14,322 nucleotides of DNA from NCBI GenBank assembly GCA_030626685.1, contig DAOUTL010000016.1:1-14322 (forward strand), given 5' to 3'. A model generated the notes under the pieces. The model had not been told where the DNA came from, made no database searches, and was given only the letters and a program-made list of their open reading frames with translations. Made by a program: the position numbers and the translations under genes. This DNA is from Candidatus Bathyarchaeota archaeon. GTDB lineage: Archaea > Thermoproteota > Bathyarchaeia > Bathyarchaeales > Bathycorpusculaceae. The number at the start of each line of letters is the position of its first letter. Position 1 is the first letter of the stretch. Positions 6,429-12,745 of this stretch are shown piece by piece.

Positions 6429-8368
6429 GGAAGCAAAAAACCGTGGCACCAAGCTCTGAAAGAGACAAGATAGAAATAAGCCAGTACATATTAGAGCATG
6501 TTCCAAAACAAGCTGAAGTAACAAGAATAGAATATGAAGGGCCGGCACTCGCAGTTTATACCAAAAAACCAGAAATTTTAGCTGGACAAAGCAGTGTAAT
6601 CGCGGACATAGTCAATGTCATAAGAAAGAGAATAGTTATACGCTCAGACCCTTCAGTAAGACTTCCAGAGAAGGATGCCAAAAGAGCAGCACGTGAAATT
6701 ATCTCGCCTGAAGCAGAAGTGACTGACATAAATTTCGATCCAAGCCTCGGCGAAATAATAATTGAAGCTAAAAAACCGGGGCTCGTCATTGGAAGGAACG
6801 GAACGGTTCTACACGAAATTATAAAGCAGACTAAATGGCGTCCCCGTGTTTTGAGGAGTCCTCCGCTACGCTCTAAAATAGTAGCTCATATGCGCCATTA
6901 TCTTCATTCAGAAAGTAAGGAAAGAGAGAGAATACTCCGTACAATAGGTGAAAGAATTTTCAGACCTAACACCTACGATGTCGGAGATGTTCGGATTACA
7001 GCCCTCGGAGGGGTCCAAGAGGTTGGGAGGTCAGCTTTCCTTGTTCAAACAAGAGAAAGCAGTGTGCTATTAGACTGTGGTATTAACCCTGGTTCTTTGA
7101 AGCCTTTTGAGGCCTTTCCAAGACTTGATATTCCGGGATTCGAACTTGACTCCTTAGATGCCGTTGTTATAACCCATGCTCACCTTGACCATTGTGGTTT
7201 GGTACCTTTCCTTTACAAGTATGGGTATGATGGTCCGGTTTATTGTTCGGCTCCAACTTCAAACCTGATGACGCTGCTTCAGCTTGATTACTTAGATGTA
7301 GCAAGCAAACAAGGGGTCATACCGCCTTATGACCAGAAAAATGTTCGTGAATGCGTTTTACACACTATTCCTTTAAGGTATGGTGTTGTAACGGACATAG
7401 CTCCTGACATCCGCTTAACCTTACATAACGCTGGTCATATTCTCGGCTCCTCGATAATTCATTTACACATAGGTGAAGGCTTGCACAATATTGTCTATAC
7501 TGGCGATTACAAGTATGCGAGGACCATGCTGCTGGAGGCAGCAACAGCAGAGTTTCCAAGAGTTGAAACATTAATAACTGAAAGCACCTATGGCGGTGCA
7601 GATGATATCATGCCTTCACGAGTTGAAGCCGAAAAACGTTTAACAGCCGTTATAAATGAAACTTTAGAGCATAAAGGCAAAGTTTTAATCCCTGTGCCAG
7701 CTGTCGGTAGGGCTCAAGAAATAATGCTCGTCATTGACGGTTATATGCGGCGCGGGTTAATGAAGGAAGCACCGGTATTTATCGAAGGTATGATTTCAGA
7801 GGCGACGGCGATTCACACGGCTTATCCGGAACACTTGAGCAGAGAGGTCCGCTACAGCATACTTCACGACGGGGTTAATCCCTTCCAATCAGACTACTTC
7901 ACGATTGTGGAGCATCCAAGCGTCAGACAAGAAATAATGGATGGCGAGCCATGCATTGTTATGGCGACTTCTGGAATGCTCGAAGGTGGACCCGTAATAG
8001 AATACTTCAAAAGCTTGGCAGAAGACTCGAGAAACACGGTGATTTTTGTGAGCTACCAGATTGAAGGCACCCTAGGAAGAAGGGTGCAGAAGGGCTTAAC
8101 CGAAGTTACAATGATAAACAGCGAGGGCAAACTGGGCGTTGTAAAAGTTGGATTGCGTGTGGAATCAATTGAAGGTTTTTCTGGCCACTCAGACAGACGG
8201 CAGATAATCAATTACATAACCCGCTTGAAGCCGAGGCCTGAAAGAGTTATTGTGTGTCACGGTGAAAGAGCAAAGTGCTTGAGCATAGCGAACTTCATTC
8301 AGAGAAGATGTGGAGTTCGAACATTTGTGCCAGCGGTGATGGAAACCTTTAGGCTGCTGTCGGTATAG
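6425..8368 (+). CDS. aCPSF1/FttA: KH-domain beta-CASP ribonuclease, transcription termination factor
   Basis: Role: the archaeal CPSF73 homologue; it cleaves nascent RNA and releases RNA polymerase at U-rich 3' ends, acting as a dimer. Seen: 647 residues. An N-terminal double KH region (about 1-150) has one GxxG loop, LVIGRNGTVLHEI (120-132). The metallo-beta-lactamase domain follows, with H251-x-H-x-D-H256 (HAHLDH), H338 in NAGHILGSS and D361 in YTGDYK. A beta-CASP insert runs from about E386 (TESTYG) to 575, including SYQIEGTLGRRVQKG. The final metal ligands are H588 (FSGHSD) and H612 (VCHGE). All metal ligands are present. Start: TTG 6425 overlaps the proteasome stop; GTG 6443, with GAGG 12 bases before it, is an alternative 6 codons in. 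The 3' end overlaps the convergent sepF gene by 20 bp. Confidence 0.95.
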   Translation: MRKQKTVAPSSERDKIEISQYILEHVPKQAEVTRIEYEGPALAVYTKKPEILAGQSSVIADIVNVIRKRIVIRSDPSVRLPEKDAKRAAREIISPEAEVTDINFDPSLGEIIIEAKKPGLVIGRNGTVLHEIIKQTKWRPRVLRSPPLRSKIVAHMRHYLHSESKERERILRTIGERIFRPNTYDVGDVRITALGGVQEVGRSAFLVQTRESSVLLDCGINPGSLKPFEAFPRLDIPGFELDSLDAVVITHAHLDHCGLVPFLYKYGYDGPVYCSAPTSNLMTLLQLDYLDVASKQGVIPPYDQKNVRECVLHTIPLRYGVVTDIAPDIRLTLHNAGHILGSSIIHLHIGEGLHNIVYTGDYKYARTMLLEAATAEFPRVETLITESTYGGADDIMPSRVEAEKRLTAVINETLEHKGKVLIPVPAVGRAQEIMLVIDGYMRRGLMKEAPVFIEGMISEATAIHTAYPEHLSREVRYSILHDGVNPFQSDYFTIVEHPSVRQEIMDGEPCIVMATSGMLEGGPVIEYFKSLAEDSRNTVIFVSYQIEGTLGRRVQKGLTEVTMINSEGKLGVVKVGLRVESIEGFSGHSDRRQIINYITRLKPRPERVIVCHGERAKCLSIANFIQRRCGVRTFVPAVMETFRLLSV

Positions 8369-8726
8369 GCTCGTTCGGCACCTGTGTTTTTTCCCGCCAA
8401 ATCCTCACATTTGGAGGGCAGATGACCACTCGCTCCTCGCCTAGTCTTGCAATGTCTCCACCGACGGACTCAGCGAATTCGCATAACTCGTTTACCGCAC
8501 GTTTCACATCTTCAACGCTTTTGTTTGCGAGAGGAGTTATCCTAAGAATCATAACATTTCCGGATCTAACTTCACTCTTCACGGCGTCCAAGTCTGATAA
8601 ATCACGGAGGAGCATAGCCTTCAAATAGGTTTTGCCGGAGACACCCTTGACTTCAACTTTCTTCTCAGCTTTCTTGAATTTGCGAAATATATCACCTAAA
8701 CTTGGCAAACTTCTCCTCTCTAACAC
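8349..8726 (-). CDS. sepF: archaeal SepF, FtsZ membrane anchor for cell division
   Basis: Role: in FtsZ-dividing archaea SepF binds the membrane through its N-terminus and the FtsZ tail through its beta-sheet core. Seen: 125 residues. An N-terminal amphipathic basic stretch (SLGDIFRKFKKAEKK, 9-23) suits a membrane-targeting helix. The core (33-110) has TYLKAMLLRDLSDLDAVKSEV, GNVMILRITPL, the helix SVEDVKRAVNELCEFAESV, then GGDIARLGEERVVICPP and NVRIW; this matches the archaeal DUF552/SepF pattern closely. Start is uncertain: GTG 8726 may be leaderless, given CTTAAACTA about 20-25 bases upstream, while TTG 8708 has GAGGAG four bases before it. Its last codons overlap the aCPSF1 3' end. ftsZ is not in the window. 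Confident on family. Confidence 0.9.
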   Translation of the reverse strand: MLERRSLPSLGDIFRKFKKAEKKVEVKGVSGKTYLKAMLLRDLSDLDAVKSEVRSGNVMILRITPLANKSVEDVKRAVNELCEFAESVGGDIARLGEERVVICPPNVRIWREKTQVPNEPIPTAA

Positions 8727-8835
8727 TTTTATTCACTCTTTAATAGTTTAAGTGTTTCTTAATTTTGCATCTGAATTCTCAATGTAAAACTTCTATTAAA
8801 GTGTTTTATGAATTCAGAATTTAGATTAGCCTTCA

Positions 8836-9345
8836 CTAAACCTTAGCCGCAAGTTTCTTTATGAAATTCCATATTTTGTCGCCGACAAAGTGGATGTTTC
8901 TAACAACAATACCGTGCTTAACCTTTTTCGCCACGTTCATATCATAGATGATCTCACCTACTGCTATCGGTTTGCCATGTTTCTCATCCACAACGAAAAC
9001 AAAATCGCCCTTTCTAAATTCTCCTTCAAAGCTGACAATGCCGGGCGCCATAATATCTGCGCCGTTGCACACATGCGAAACCGCGCCCATGTCAACAACA
9101 ACCTTAGGTGCCAAAGTGAAAAATTCGTTGAAAATTAACGTTGGGAAAACATTTTCTTCAGCTTTAACCAGTAGAGGATTGCCATTTATAAGAAAGATTT
9201 CGGCAAATTCTGTTTCAACAAGTTCAACGTTGACTTTAGCCTTGAAAATTTGTGCCAAATCAACTTTAAGTTTTTTCGAGGCTTCGTTTAAGAGGGATCT
9301 TGCCTCTCTGGCCTTTAAGAAATGCCTCCTGTATTTTTCGGGCAT
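8836..9345 (-). CDS. PUA-domain RNA-binding protein, MCT-1/Tma20-like
   Basis: Seen: 169 residues. A basic N-terminal pre-PUA domain (about 1-78, starting PEKYRRHFLKAREARSLL and including FLINGNPLLVKAEENVFPTL) is followed by a PUA domain (about 79-153) with KVVVDMGAVSHVCNGADIMA, PGIVSFEGEFRKGDFVFVVD, then GKPIAVGEIIYD and a closing GIVVRNIHFVGDKIW. Known: this two-domain layout is that of archaeal relatives of eukaryotic MCT-1/Tma20, which bind the small ribosomal subunit and act in initiation or recycling; the archaeal role is less well defined. The start ATG 9345 has GAGAGAAGAG upstream. It is divergent from the LSm-eL37 operon across about 78 bases of AT-rich DNA with TATA elements on both strands, a setting that fits a translation or RNA role. 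Confidence 0.88.
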   Translation of the reverse strand: MPEKYRRHFLKAREARSLLNEASKKLKVDLAQIFKAKVNVELVETEFAEIFLINGNPLLVKAEENVFPTLIFNEFFTLAPKVVVDMGAVSHVCNGADIMAPGIVSFEGEFRKGDFVFVVDEKHGKPIAVGEIIYDMNVAKKVKHGIVVRNIHFVGDKIWNFIKKLAAKV

Positions 9346-9374
9346 AACTCTTCTCTCTTAGATAGGTTTAAATG

Positions 9375-9394
9375 GTATAAGTTAAGTATAAAAA
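9375..9394. promoter_or_regulatory. divergent TATA elements between the PUA gene and the LSm-eL37 operon
   Basis: Two elements lie close together: GTATAAG at 9375-9381 and TATAAAAA at 9387-9394. Read on the plus strand they are placed for LSm transcription starting near 9405-9415; read on the minus strand (TTATAC and TTTTTATAC) they suit a start near 9360 for the PUA gene. Which serves which cannot be told by eye. Closely spaced divergent TATA boxes could make the two directions compete for TBP. Confidence 0.4.
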
Positions 9395-9423
9395 GACATA
9401 AAAATATAGTTTGAGGGTGCAAA

Positions 9424-9651
9424 ATGAGCGAGATGACAACTGAAATCCTTGAGCAAAACCTCGGAAAAGCAGTGCTTGTGAGGTTAAAAGGTGGAAAAAG
9501 TTTGCGTGGAAGACTAAGAGGATTCGACCAACATCTAAACCTAGTTTTAGATGAAACAGAAGACACAACAAACATTGAAAATGTGAAAAAACTAGGATTA
9601 ATAATCGTTCGCGGAGACAATGTGGTTCTCATCTCACCACCGCCGAGGTGA
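9424..9651 (+). CDS. Sm-like archaeal RNA-binding protein (LSm)
   Basis: Role: LSm proteins form heptameric rings that bind U-rich RNA and take part in RNA processing and turnover. Seen: 75 residues, the full normal size. Sm1 motif at about 18-43 (VLVRLKGGKSLRGRLRGFDQ, then HLNLVLDE), including the RNA-contacting D39-Q40-H41-x-N43 segment; Sm2 at about 61-70 (IVRGDNVVLIS, with the RGDN tetrad). The start ATG 9424 follows GAGGGTG by four bases. The last codons contain the GAGGTGA ribosome site for eL37, a layout known from several archaea in which an LSm gene precedes the eL37 gene. Very high confidence in family; the specific SmAP1/2/3 class is not claimed. Confidence 0.95.
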   Translation: MSEMTTEILEQNLGKAVLVRLKGGKSLRGRLRGFDQHLNLVLDETEDTTNIENVKKLGLIIVRGDNVVLISPPPR

Positions 9652-9656
9652 AAACT

Positions 9657-9845
9657 TTGGGAAAGGGAACACCATCCTTTGGCAAACGCGCCAGAAAAAC
9701 GCTTCACATACATTGTAGACGATGTGGAAAAAGAGCATACCATGTAACGAAGAAGCGATGTGCAGCATGCGGCTATGGAGAAACAGCAACTATTAAAAAA
9801 CCTTCGTGGCGAACCAAAAACCTTCTCAAAGAAAGAGTGCGCTAA
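9657..9845 (+). CDS. rpl37e: large-subunit ribosomal protein eL37
   Basis: Role: zinc-ribbon protein of the archaeal and eukaryotic 50S/60S subunit. Seen: the family N-terminus GKGTPSFGKRARK, a basic core, and four cysteines as C-R-R-C (CRRCGKRAYH) and C-A-A-C (RCAACGY) forming the zinc site, then a basic tail. The start was chosen as TTG 9657: GAGGTGA lies five bases before it and the resulting protein begins M-G-K-G-T-P-S-F-G like its relatives. The longer GTG at 9648 overlaps the LSm stop but would use the ribosome site itself as coding sequence. With TTG the protein is 62 residues. It is the second gene of the LSm operon and ends 11 bases from the convergent 203-residue gene. Confidence 0.94.
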   Translation: MGKGTPSFGKRARKTLHIHCRRCGKRAYHVTKKRCAACGYGETATIKKPSWRTKNLLKERVR

Positions 9846-9856
9846 AATTTGTTGGT

Positions 9857-10468
9857 TTACTGCGACAATTGATAATAGCCCTTGTCGATTCTGACGAAGA
9901 TTAATGGGCCTTTGCTTCGGGCTAGTTTTCTGGCTTTCCTTAGGGCATTGTTGACAACATTCACTACCCACTCTTCTTCGTTGATGTGTTTCTTCTTTTT
10001 TTTGCCTAACTCCATTTTCAGAAGGTTTTCCGCGAGAATTGATGTGCCACAGATTTCTCCGTTCCTAATAAGTGTGGACGTCACCACTTCTCGCATTTCT
10101 CGACGGTTTGCAACTCTTCTCCATAACAGCTCTGCATTGTTAAGAGTTTTTGTAACTCTATTCCATTTCTCGGCTTTCTCGTTGCCTATGAGCAGTTTCA
10201 CCCGTTCCTTCCATTTTTTAAACCACATTCCAGTCCAAACGTCCAAAAACTCTTCCAGCTCGCTTGGATCTTCGTTAAAGAACTTTTCCAATTTTTCCAC
10301 GAGTTCGCATTCATTGGCTTCTTTTCCAACAAGGTTCCAATGAACTTTGAGGTAGTTTGTTAGGTCTTGACATGCCATTTGGAGTACCTTGCGGTCTGAA
10401 CCGAAAATATCCAGCATCGGGTTTTTATTCTTCAGCTTTTCTGACAACAGCAATTCTATGAAATTCAT
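9857..10468 (-). CDS. conserved-looking helical protein, function unknown
   Basis: I do not recognise this protein. Seen: 203 residues, no signal peptide or membrane segment, strongly helical in composition, highly charged. It has a short N-terminal helix (NFIELLLSEKLKN), then a region with an aromatic cluster (LDVWTGMWFKKWKER, about 80-94), a second helical block ending RRVANRREMREVV, a Gly/Ser-rich phrase (IRNGEICGTSILAENLLKMELG), a run of five Lys (about 155-159) and a short C-terminal segment (KGPLIFVRIDKGYYQL) that could be a beta-strand. The basic patches suggest nucleic acid or ribosome contact, but no motif proves it. Start ATG 10468 has only a weak GGA upstream; a TATA-like CTTAATTAAAAC lies at 10515-10526. 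It converges on eL37. The codons look normal for the region, so it is probably native. Confidence 0.7.
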   Translation of the reverse strand: MNFIELLLSEKLKNKNPMLDIFGSDRKVLQMACQDLTNYLKVHWNLVGKEANECELVEKLEKFFNEDPSELEEFLDVWTGMWFKKWKERVKLLIGNEKAEKWNRVTKTLNNAELLWRRVANRREMREVVTSTLIRNGEICGTSILAENLLKMELGKKKKKHINEEEWVVNVVNNALRKARKLARSKGPLIFVRIDKGYYQLSQ

Positions 10469-10514
10469 AAGTTATTCCAGCTCGAAACCTTCTCCACTAA
10501 AACTAGAAGCTGAG

Positions 10515-10526
10515 GTTTTAATTAAG
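10515..10526 (-). promoter_or_regulatory. candidate TATA box for the 203-residue unknown gene
   Basis: The minus strand reads CTTAATTAAAAC; a start near 10495 would give a leader of about 27 bases before the ATG at 10468. Confidence 0.35.
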
Positions 10527-10615
10527 CTTTATTCATGGTTGCTTCTATAACATTTTTAGATAATTTTTAGCTATATTACAGTTTCAGAAGTATTCTAAAA
10601 GCTTATTTTTCCAAG

Positions 10616-11305
10616 CTATTCGAGAAAATCTGGGAGCTGGTTGACGCTTTCCAGAATTAAATCTGGTTTCTCCCTCTCTAATTCTTCACGAGAGAAAATT
10701 CCAGACAAAACCGCAACCGTTTTTGCTCCAGCGGTTTTTCCAGCCCTTACATCTGTGACAGAATCCCCTACAATCGCACATTCACCCATCTGGATGCCCA
10801 ACTGCTTTGCACATTTTATTAGTGCTTCTGGAGAGGGTTTCGGATAATGGGTATCCAACGCTGTTATTACAAATTGAAAGTATTTAGCTAAGCCGAAATT
10901 CTCCAACTCTTTGACGATTTTCTCCTTTGAAACGTAACGCATAGTAATCAGTGCCAGCTTCGCCTTTTCCGAAAGTTTTTTCAGTGTTTCCGAAATGTTT
11001 GGTATCGGTTTCGTTTTTACGGCTGTTGCTTGATAGTAGGCGTTGAGATATGCCTCTAAAAATTTCTGCACATCAATTCTTTTCACTATGTCGTTTATTG
11101 GAAGGTTCTGTTCAAGTCTCTTGGGAATTTCCGTCACTATTTTAGCGTCAACCGTTTTTCGCCCAATTGATGCAAAAGCAGCCTTCACTGCTTCCAAGTA
11201 CGCTTCTTTTGAATCTACTACTGTACCGTCCAAGTCTAGGAGTATACCTTCAACTTTCAACTTTGTGTTCTTCATGTTCATCCACACTAACGTTGCGCTC
11301 CTCAT
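10616..11305 (-). CDS. HAD-superfamily hydrolase, phosphoglycolate-phosphatase-like
   Basis: Role: a cytoplasmic phosphatase with an aspartyl-phosphate intermediate; the substrate is unknown. Seen, numbered from Met at 11305: motif I LLDLDGTVVDS with nucleophile D24 and acid/base D26, a helical cap (about 33-105), motif II around ALITMRY (Thr), motif III Lys in YPKPSPEAL, and motif IV VGDSVTDVRAG with paired acidic residues. The layout is the beta-phosphoglucomutase/Gph subgroup with an alpha-helical C1 cap. Start: the open frame extends to 11362, but a TATA box at 11327-11334 lies inside that extension, so the true start must be downstream. ATG 11305 (leaderless), GTG 11287 (10 bases after GAGGAG) and ATG 11281 or 11275 are all possible. 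Divergent from uS10. Confidence 0.88.
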   Translation of the reverse strand: MRSATLVWMNMKNTKLKVEGILLDLDGTVVDSKEAYLEAVKAAFASIGRKTVDAKIVTEIPKRLEQNLPINDIVKRIDVQKFLEAYLNAYYQATAVKTKPIPNISETLKKLSEKAKLALITMRYVSKEKIVKELENFGLAKYFQFVITALDTHYPKPSPEALIKCAKQLGIQMGECAIVGDSVTDVRAGKTAGAKTVAVLSGIFSREELEREKPDLILESVNQLPDFLE

Positions 11306-11326
11306 TGCTATCTGTTTCGATAAGTT

Positions 11327-11334
11327 TTTATTTA
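11327..11334 (-). promoter_or_regulatory. TATA box for the HAD hydrolase gene
   Basis: The minus strand reads AAATAAAA. The expected start is about 25 bases downstream, at or next to ATG 11305, which argues for a leaderless message or a very short leader and rules out the longer reading frame. Confidence 0.45.
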
Positions 11335-11350
11335 CGGTTAATTGTCTAAG

Positions 11351-11368
11351 GTAAATACTCAATAAATC
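11351..11368 (+). promoter_or_regulatory. candidate TATA region for the uS10 gene
   Basis: Two AT-rich elements, GTAAATAC at 11351-11358 and CAATAAATC at 11360-11368, sit 35-50 bases before the ATG at 11402. Either would give a short leader. They are back to back with the HAD gene promoter. Confidence 0.35.
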
Positions 11369-11401
11369 TGTTGAGAGGCTGATGATTAGAAGTGATGGGC
11401 G

Positions 11402-11710
11402 ATGGTTAGGAAAGCACGCATACGTCTAACAAGCACAGACTACAAAAAACTAGAAGAAGTCTGCGAGGAACTGAAAGCTATCGCCCAAAAAACAGGAGTC
11501 AAAATGACCGGACCGATTCCGTTGCCCACAAAGAGACTGCGGGTTCCTGTTTTGAAGTCGCCATGCGGTGAAGGAACCGCAACGTGGGATAGATGGGAAA
11601 TGCGCATTCATAAACGCCTTATCGACGTTGATGCTGAAGAGCGTGTTATGAGGCGTATCATGCGGATTCGTGTTCCAGAAGAAGTTCACGTAACCATAGA
11701 ACTTCTCTAA
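11402..11710 (+). CDS. rps10: small-subunit ribosomal protein uS10
   Basis: Role: component of the 30S head. Seen: 102 residues with the near-universal pattern KARIRLTSTDYKKLEEVCEEL at the N-terminus, the loop GPIPLPTKRLRVPVLKSPCGEG (about 40-61), then WEMRIHKRLIDVDAEERVMR and a C-terminal strand VPEEVHVTIELL. The full length is as expected for archaea. Start ATG 11402 follows GTGATGGGCG. Known: in many archaea this gene lies just after the elongation factor 1-alpha gene; here there is no EF-1 alpha, and the gene stands alone between a divergent HAD gene and a convergent protease gene, 65 bases from the latter. Confidence 0.96.
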   Translation: MVRKARIRLTSTDYKKLEEVCEELKAIAQKTGVKMTGPIPLPTKRLRVPVLKSPCGEGTATWDRWEMRIHKRLIDVDAEERVMRRIMRIRVPEEVHVTIELL

Positions 11711-11775
11711 ACGATGCGTAGTAAGTTATCCCTTTAGATCAGCGTAAATTTCATGTTAAGATTTTGCTTCGCGTT

Positions 11776-12588
11776 TTAAAGAATGTAATTGTAAGAAACT
11801 ATTGTGAGGATTAGGCTTGCCGTGAAAGCCAAGATCCATATTGTTTTGTTCCATCGAAAAACCTTTAATCCATCCATTATGCCGAATGGGATAAGATTAA
11901 ACAGAGCTATGATGGCATTGATCCATGCACCGAAAACCGCGATTATCCCGATCGTACTCGACACACCCATGGCCACCGCAGTGAATATCGTTGAAAGCGT
12001 GATGTTCGTTAGGGGTCCAGCGAGGGCGGTCTCTCCTGCTTCTTTCCTTGTTATTGTCCCTGCAATCATTACGGCTCCTGGGGATATTATTTTGAAGAAT
12101 GGGAACGGGAGCATTGAAAGGAGGGTTATGAGCGCTCCGAAGAGGGTTAGTCGGAATTCAGCCCATAGTCCGTAGCGTTGTGCTGATAGTTTGTGAGCGA
12201 TTTCGTGGAAGAGGAATGAGAATGTGAAGATTATTGCCAGGCTAAGTAGGATTTCCGGTCTCATTAGCACCGATAGACCTAACATCTGTGGAATGAAGGA
12301 TAGGCCCACCCCCATAACGAGAAGTGCTCCAACCGTTAGGTGTTTGAGTTCTCTTTGGCTGAACCAAAACATTTTGGCTGGAAGTCTCGATGAGTAGGTT
12401 ATCGTGTGTTCGTATGGTTTTTGTTTTTGAACAACTATTGGTTTTGTTTCTCTTTCTGGCGCGCGTGCTAGCTCTATCCGTGGGCATTCGTGGTTTTCTG
12501 GTAGGCGATGCTCAGAACAGAAATGGTCTCCACAATATGGGCATCTAAAAGGTAGGTACACTTCTTTTCCGCATTTTTGGCATTTCAT
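11776..12588 (-). CDS. AN1 zinc finger fused to a site-2 (M50) intramembrane metalloprotease
   Basis: Seen: 270 residues in two parts. Residues 1-36 hold all eight ligands of an AN1 zinc finger in order: C3, C6, C16, C19, C24, H27, H33 and C35. A polar linker (37-75) leads into a membrane domain with helices near 84-108, 112-133, 145-166, 185-208, 212-233 and 248-268. The site-2 protease signatures are complete: H128-E129-x-x-H132 (FHEIAH) and N231-x-x-P234...D239-G240 (NLIPFGIMDG). Known: M50 proteases cut substrates within the membrane; AN1 fingers occur with ubiquitin- and proteasome-linked stress proteins in eukaryotes. Inference: the finger faces the cytoplasm and recruits substrates or partners. 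Start ATG 12588 lacks a ribosome site; a TATA-like ACATATAAC lies at 12626-12634. Active site intact. Confidence 0.92.
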   Translation of the reverse strand: MKCQKCGKEVYLPFRCPYCGDHFCSEHRLPENHECPRIELARAPERETKPIVVQKQKPYEHTITYSSRLPAKMFWFSQRELKHLTVGALLVMGVGLSFIPQMLGLSVLMRPEILLSLAIIFTFSFLFHEIAHKLSAQRYGLWAEFRLTLFGALITLLSMLPFPFFKIISPGAVMIAGTITRKEAGETALAGPLTNITLSTIFTAVAMGVSSTIGIIAVFGAWINAIIALFNLIPFGIMDGLKVFRWNKTIWILAFTASLILTIVSYNYIL

Positions 12589-12625
12589 GTCAGCGCGCCT
12601 TTTATGATTAGAACGTTAAGTTGTT

Positions 12626-12634
12626 GTTATATGT
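12626..12634 (-). promoter_or_regulatory. candidate TATA box for the AN1-M50 protease gene
   Basis: The minus strand reads ACATATAAC, predicting a transcription start near 12604 and a leader of only about 16 bases, consistent with the absence of a ribosome site before ATG 12588. Confidence 0.4.
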
Positions 12635-12745
12635 TTCTCATAAAACGCGAAAAAGCCATGCATATATTAGGTGCTAAATACTTAAAACCGAGGATGCTAA
12701 GCTAAAATTAAGCGTTAAAAGTTTGGTGATGGAGGGAAGGAGCGT

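Noticed and set aside
8948..9361. Plus-strand frame of 137 codons opposite the PUA gene
   Set aside because: Antisense to a clear PUA protein and no ribosome site; treated as a shadow.
9315..9971. Long minus-strand frame of 218 codons opposite LSm and eL37
   Set aside because: It covers two unmistakable genes on the other strand; its composition (many Ser, Cys, Phe) is typical of antisense translation.
9882..10343. Plus-strand frame of 153 codons opposite the 203-residue unknown gene
   Set aside because: Because neither strand has a recognised family I compared both. The plus frame is Ser/Phe/Leu-rich, as expected from antisense of Lys/Glu-rich coding DNA, while the minus product has a normal charged helical composition and an upstream TATA element.
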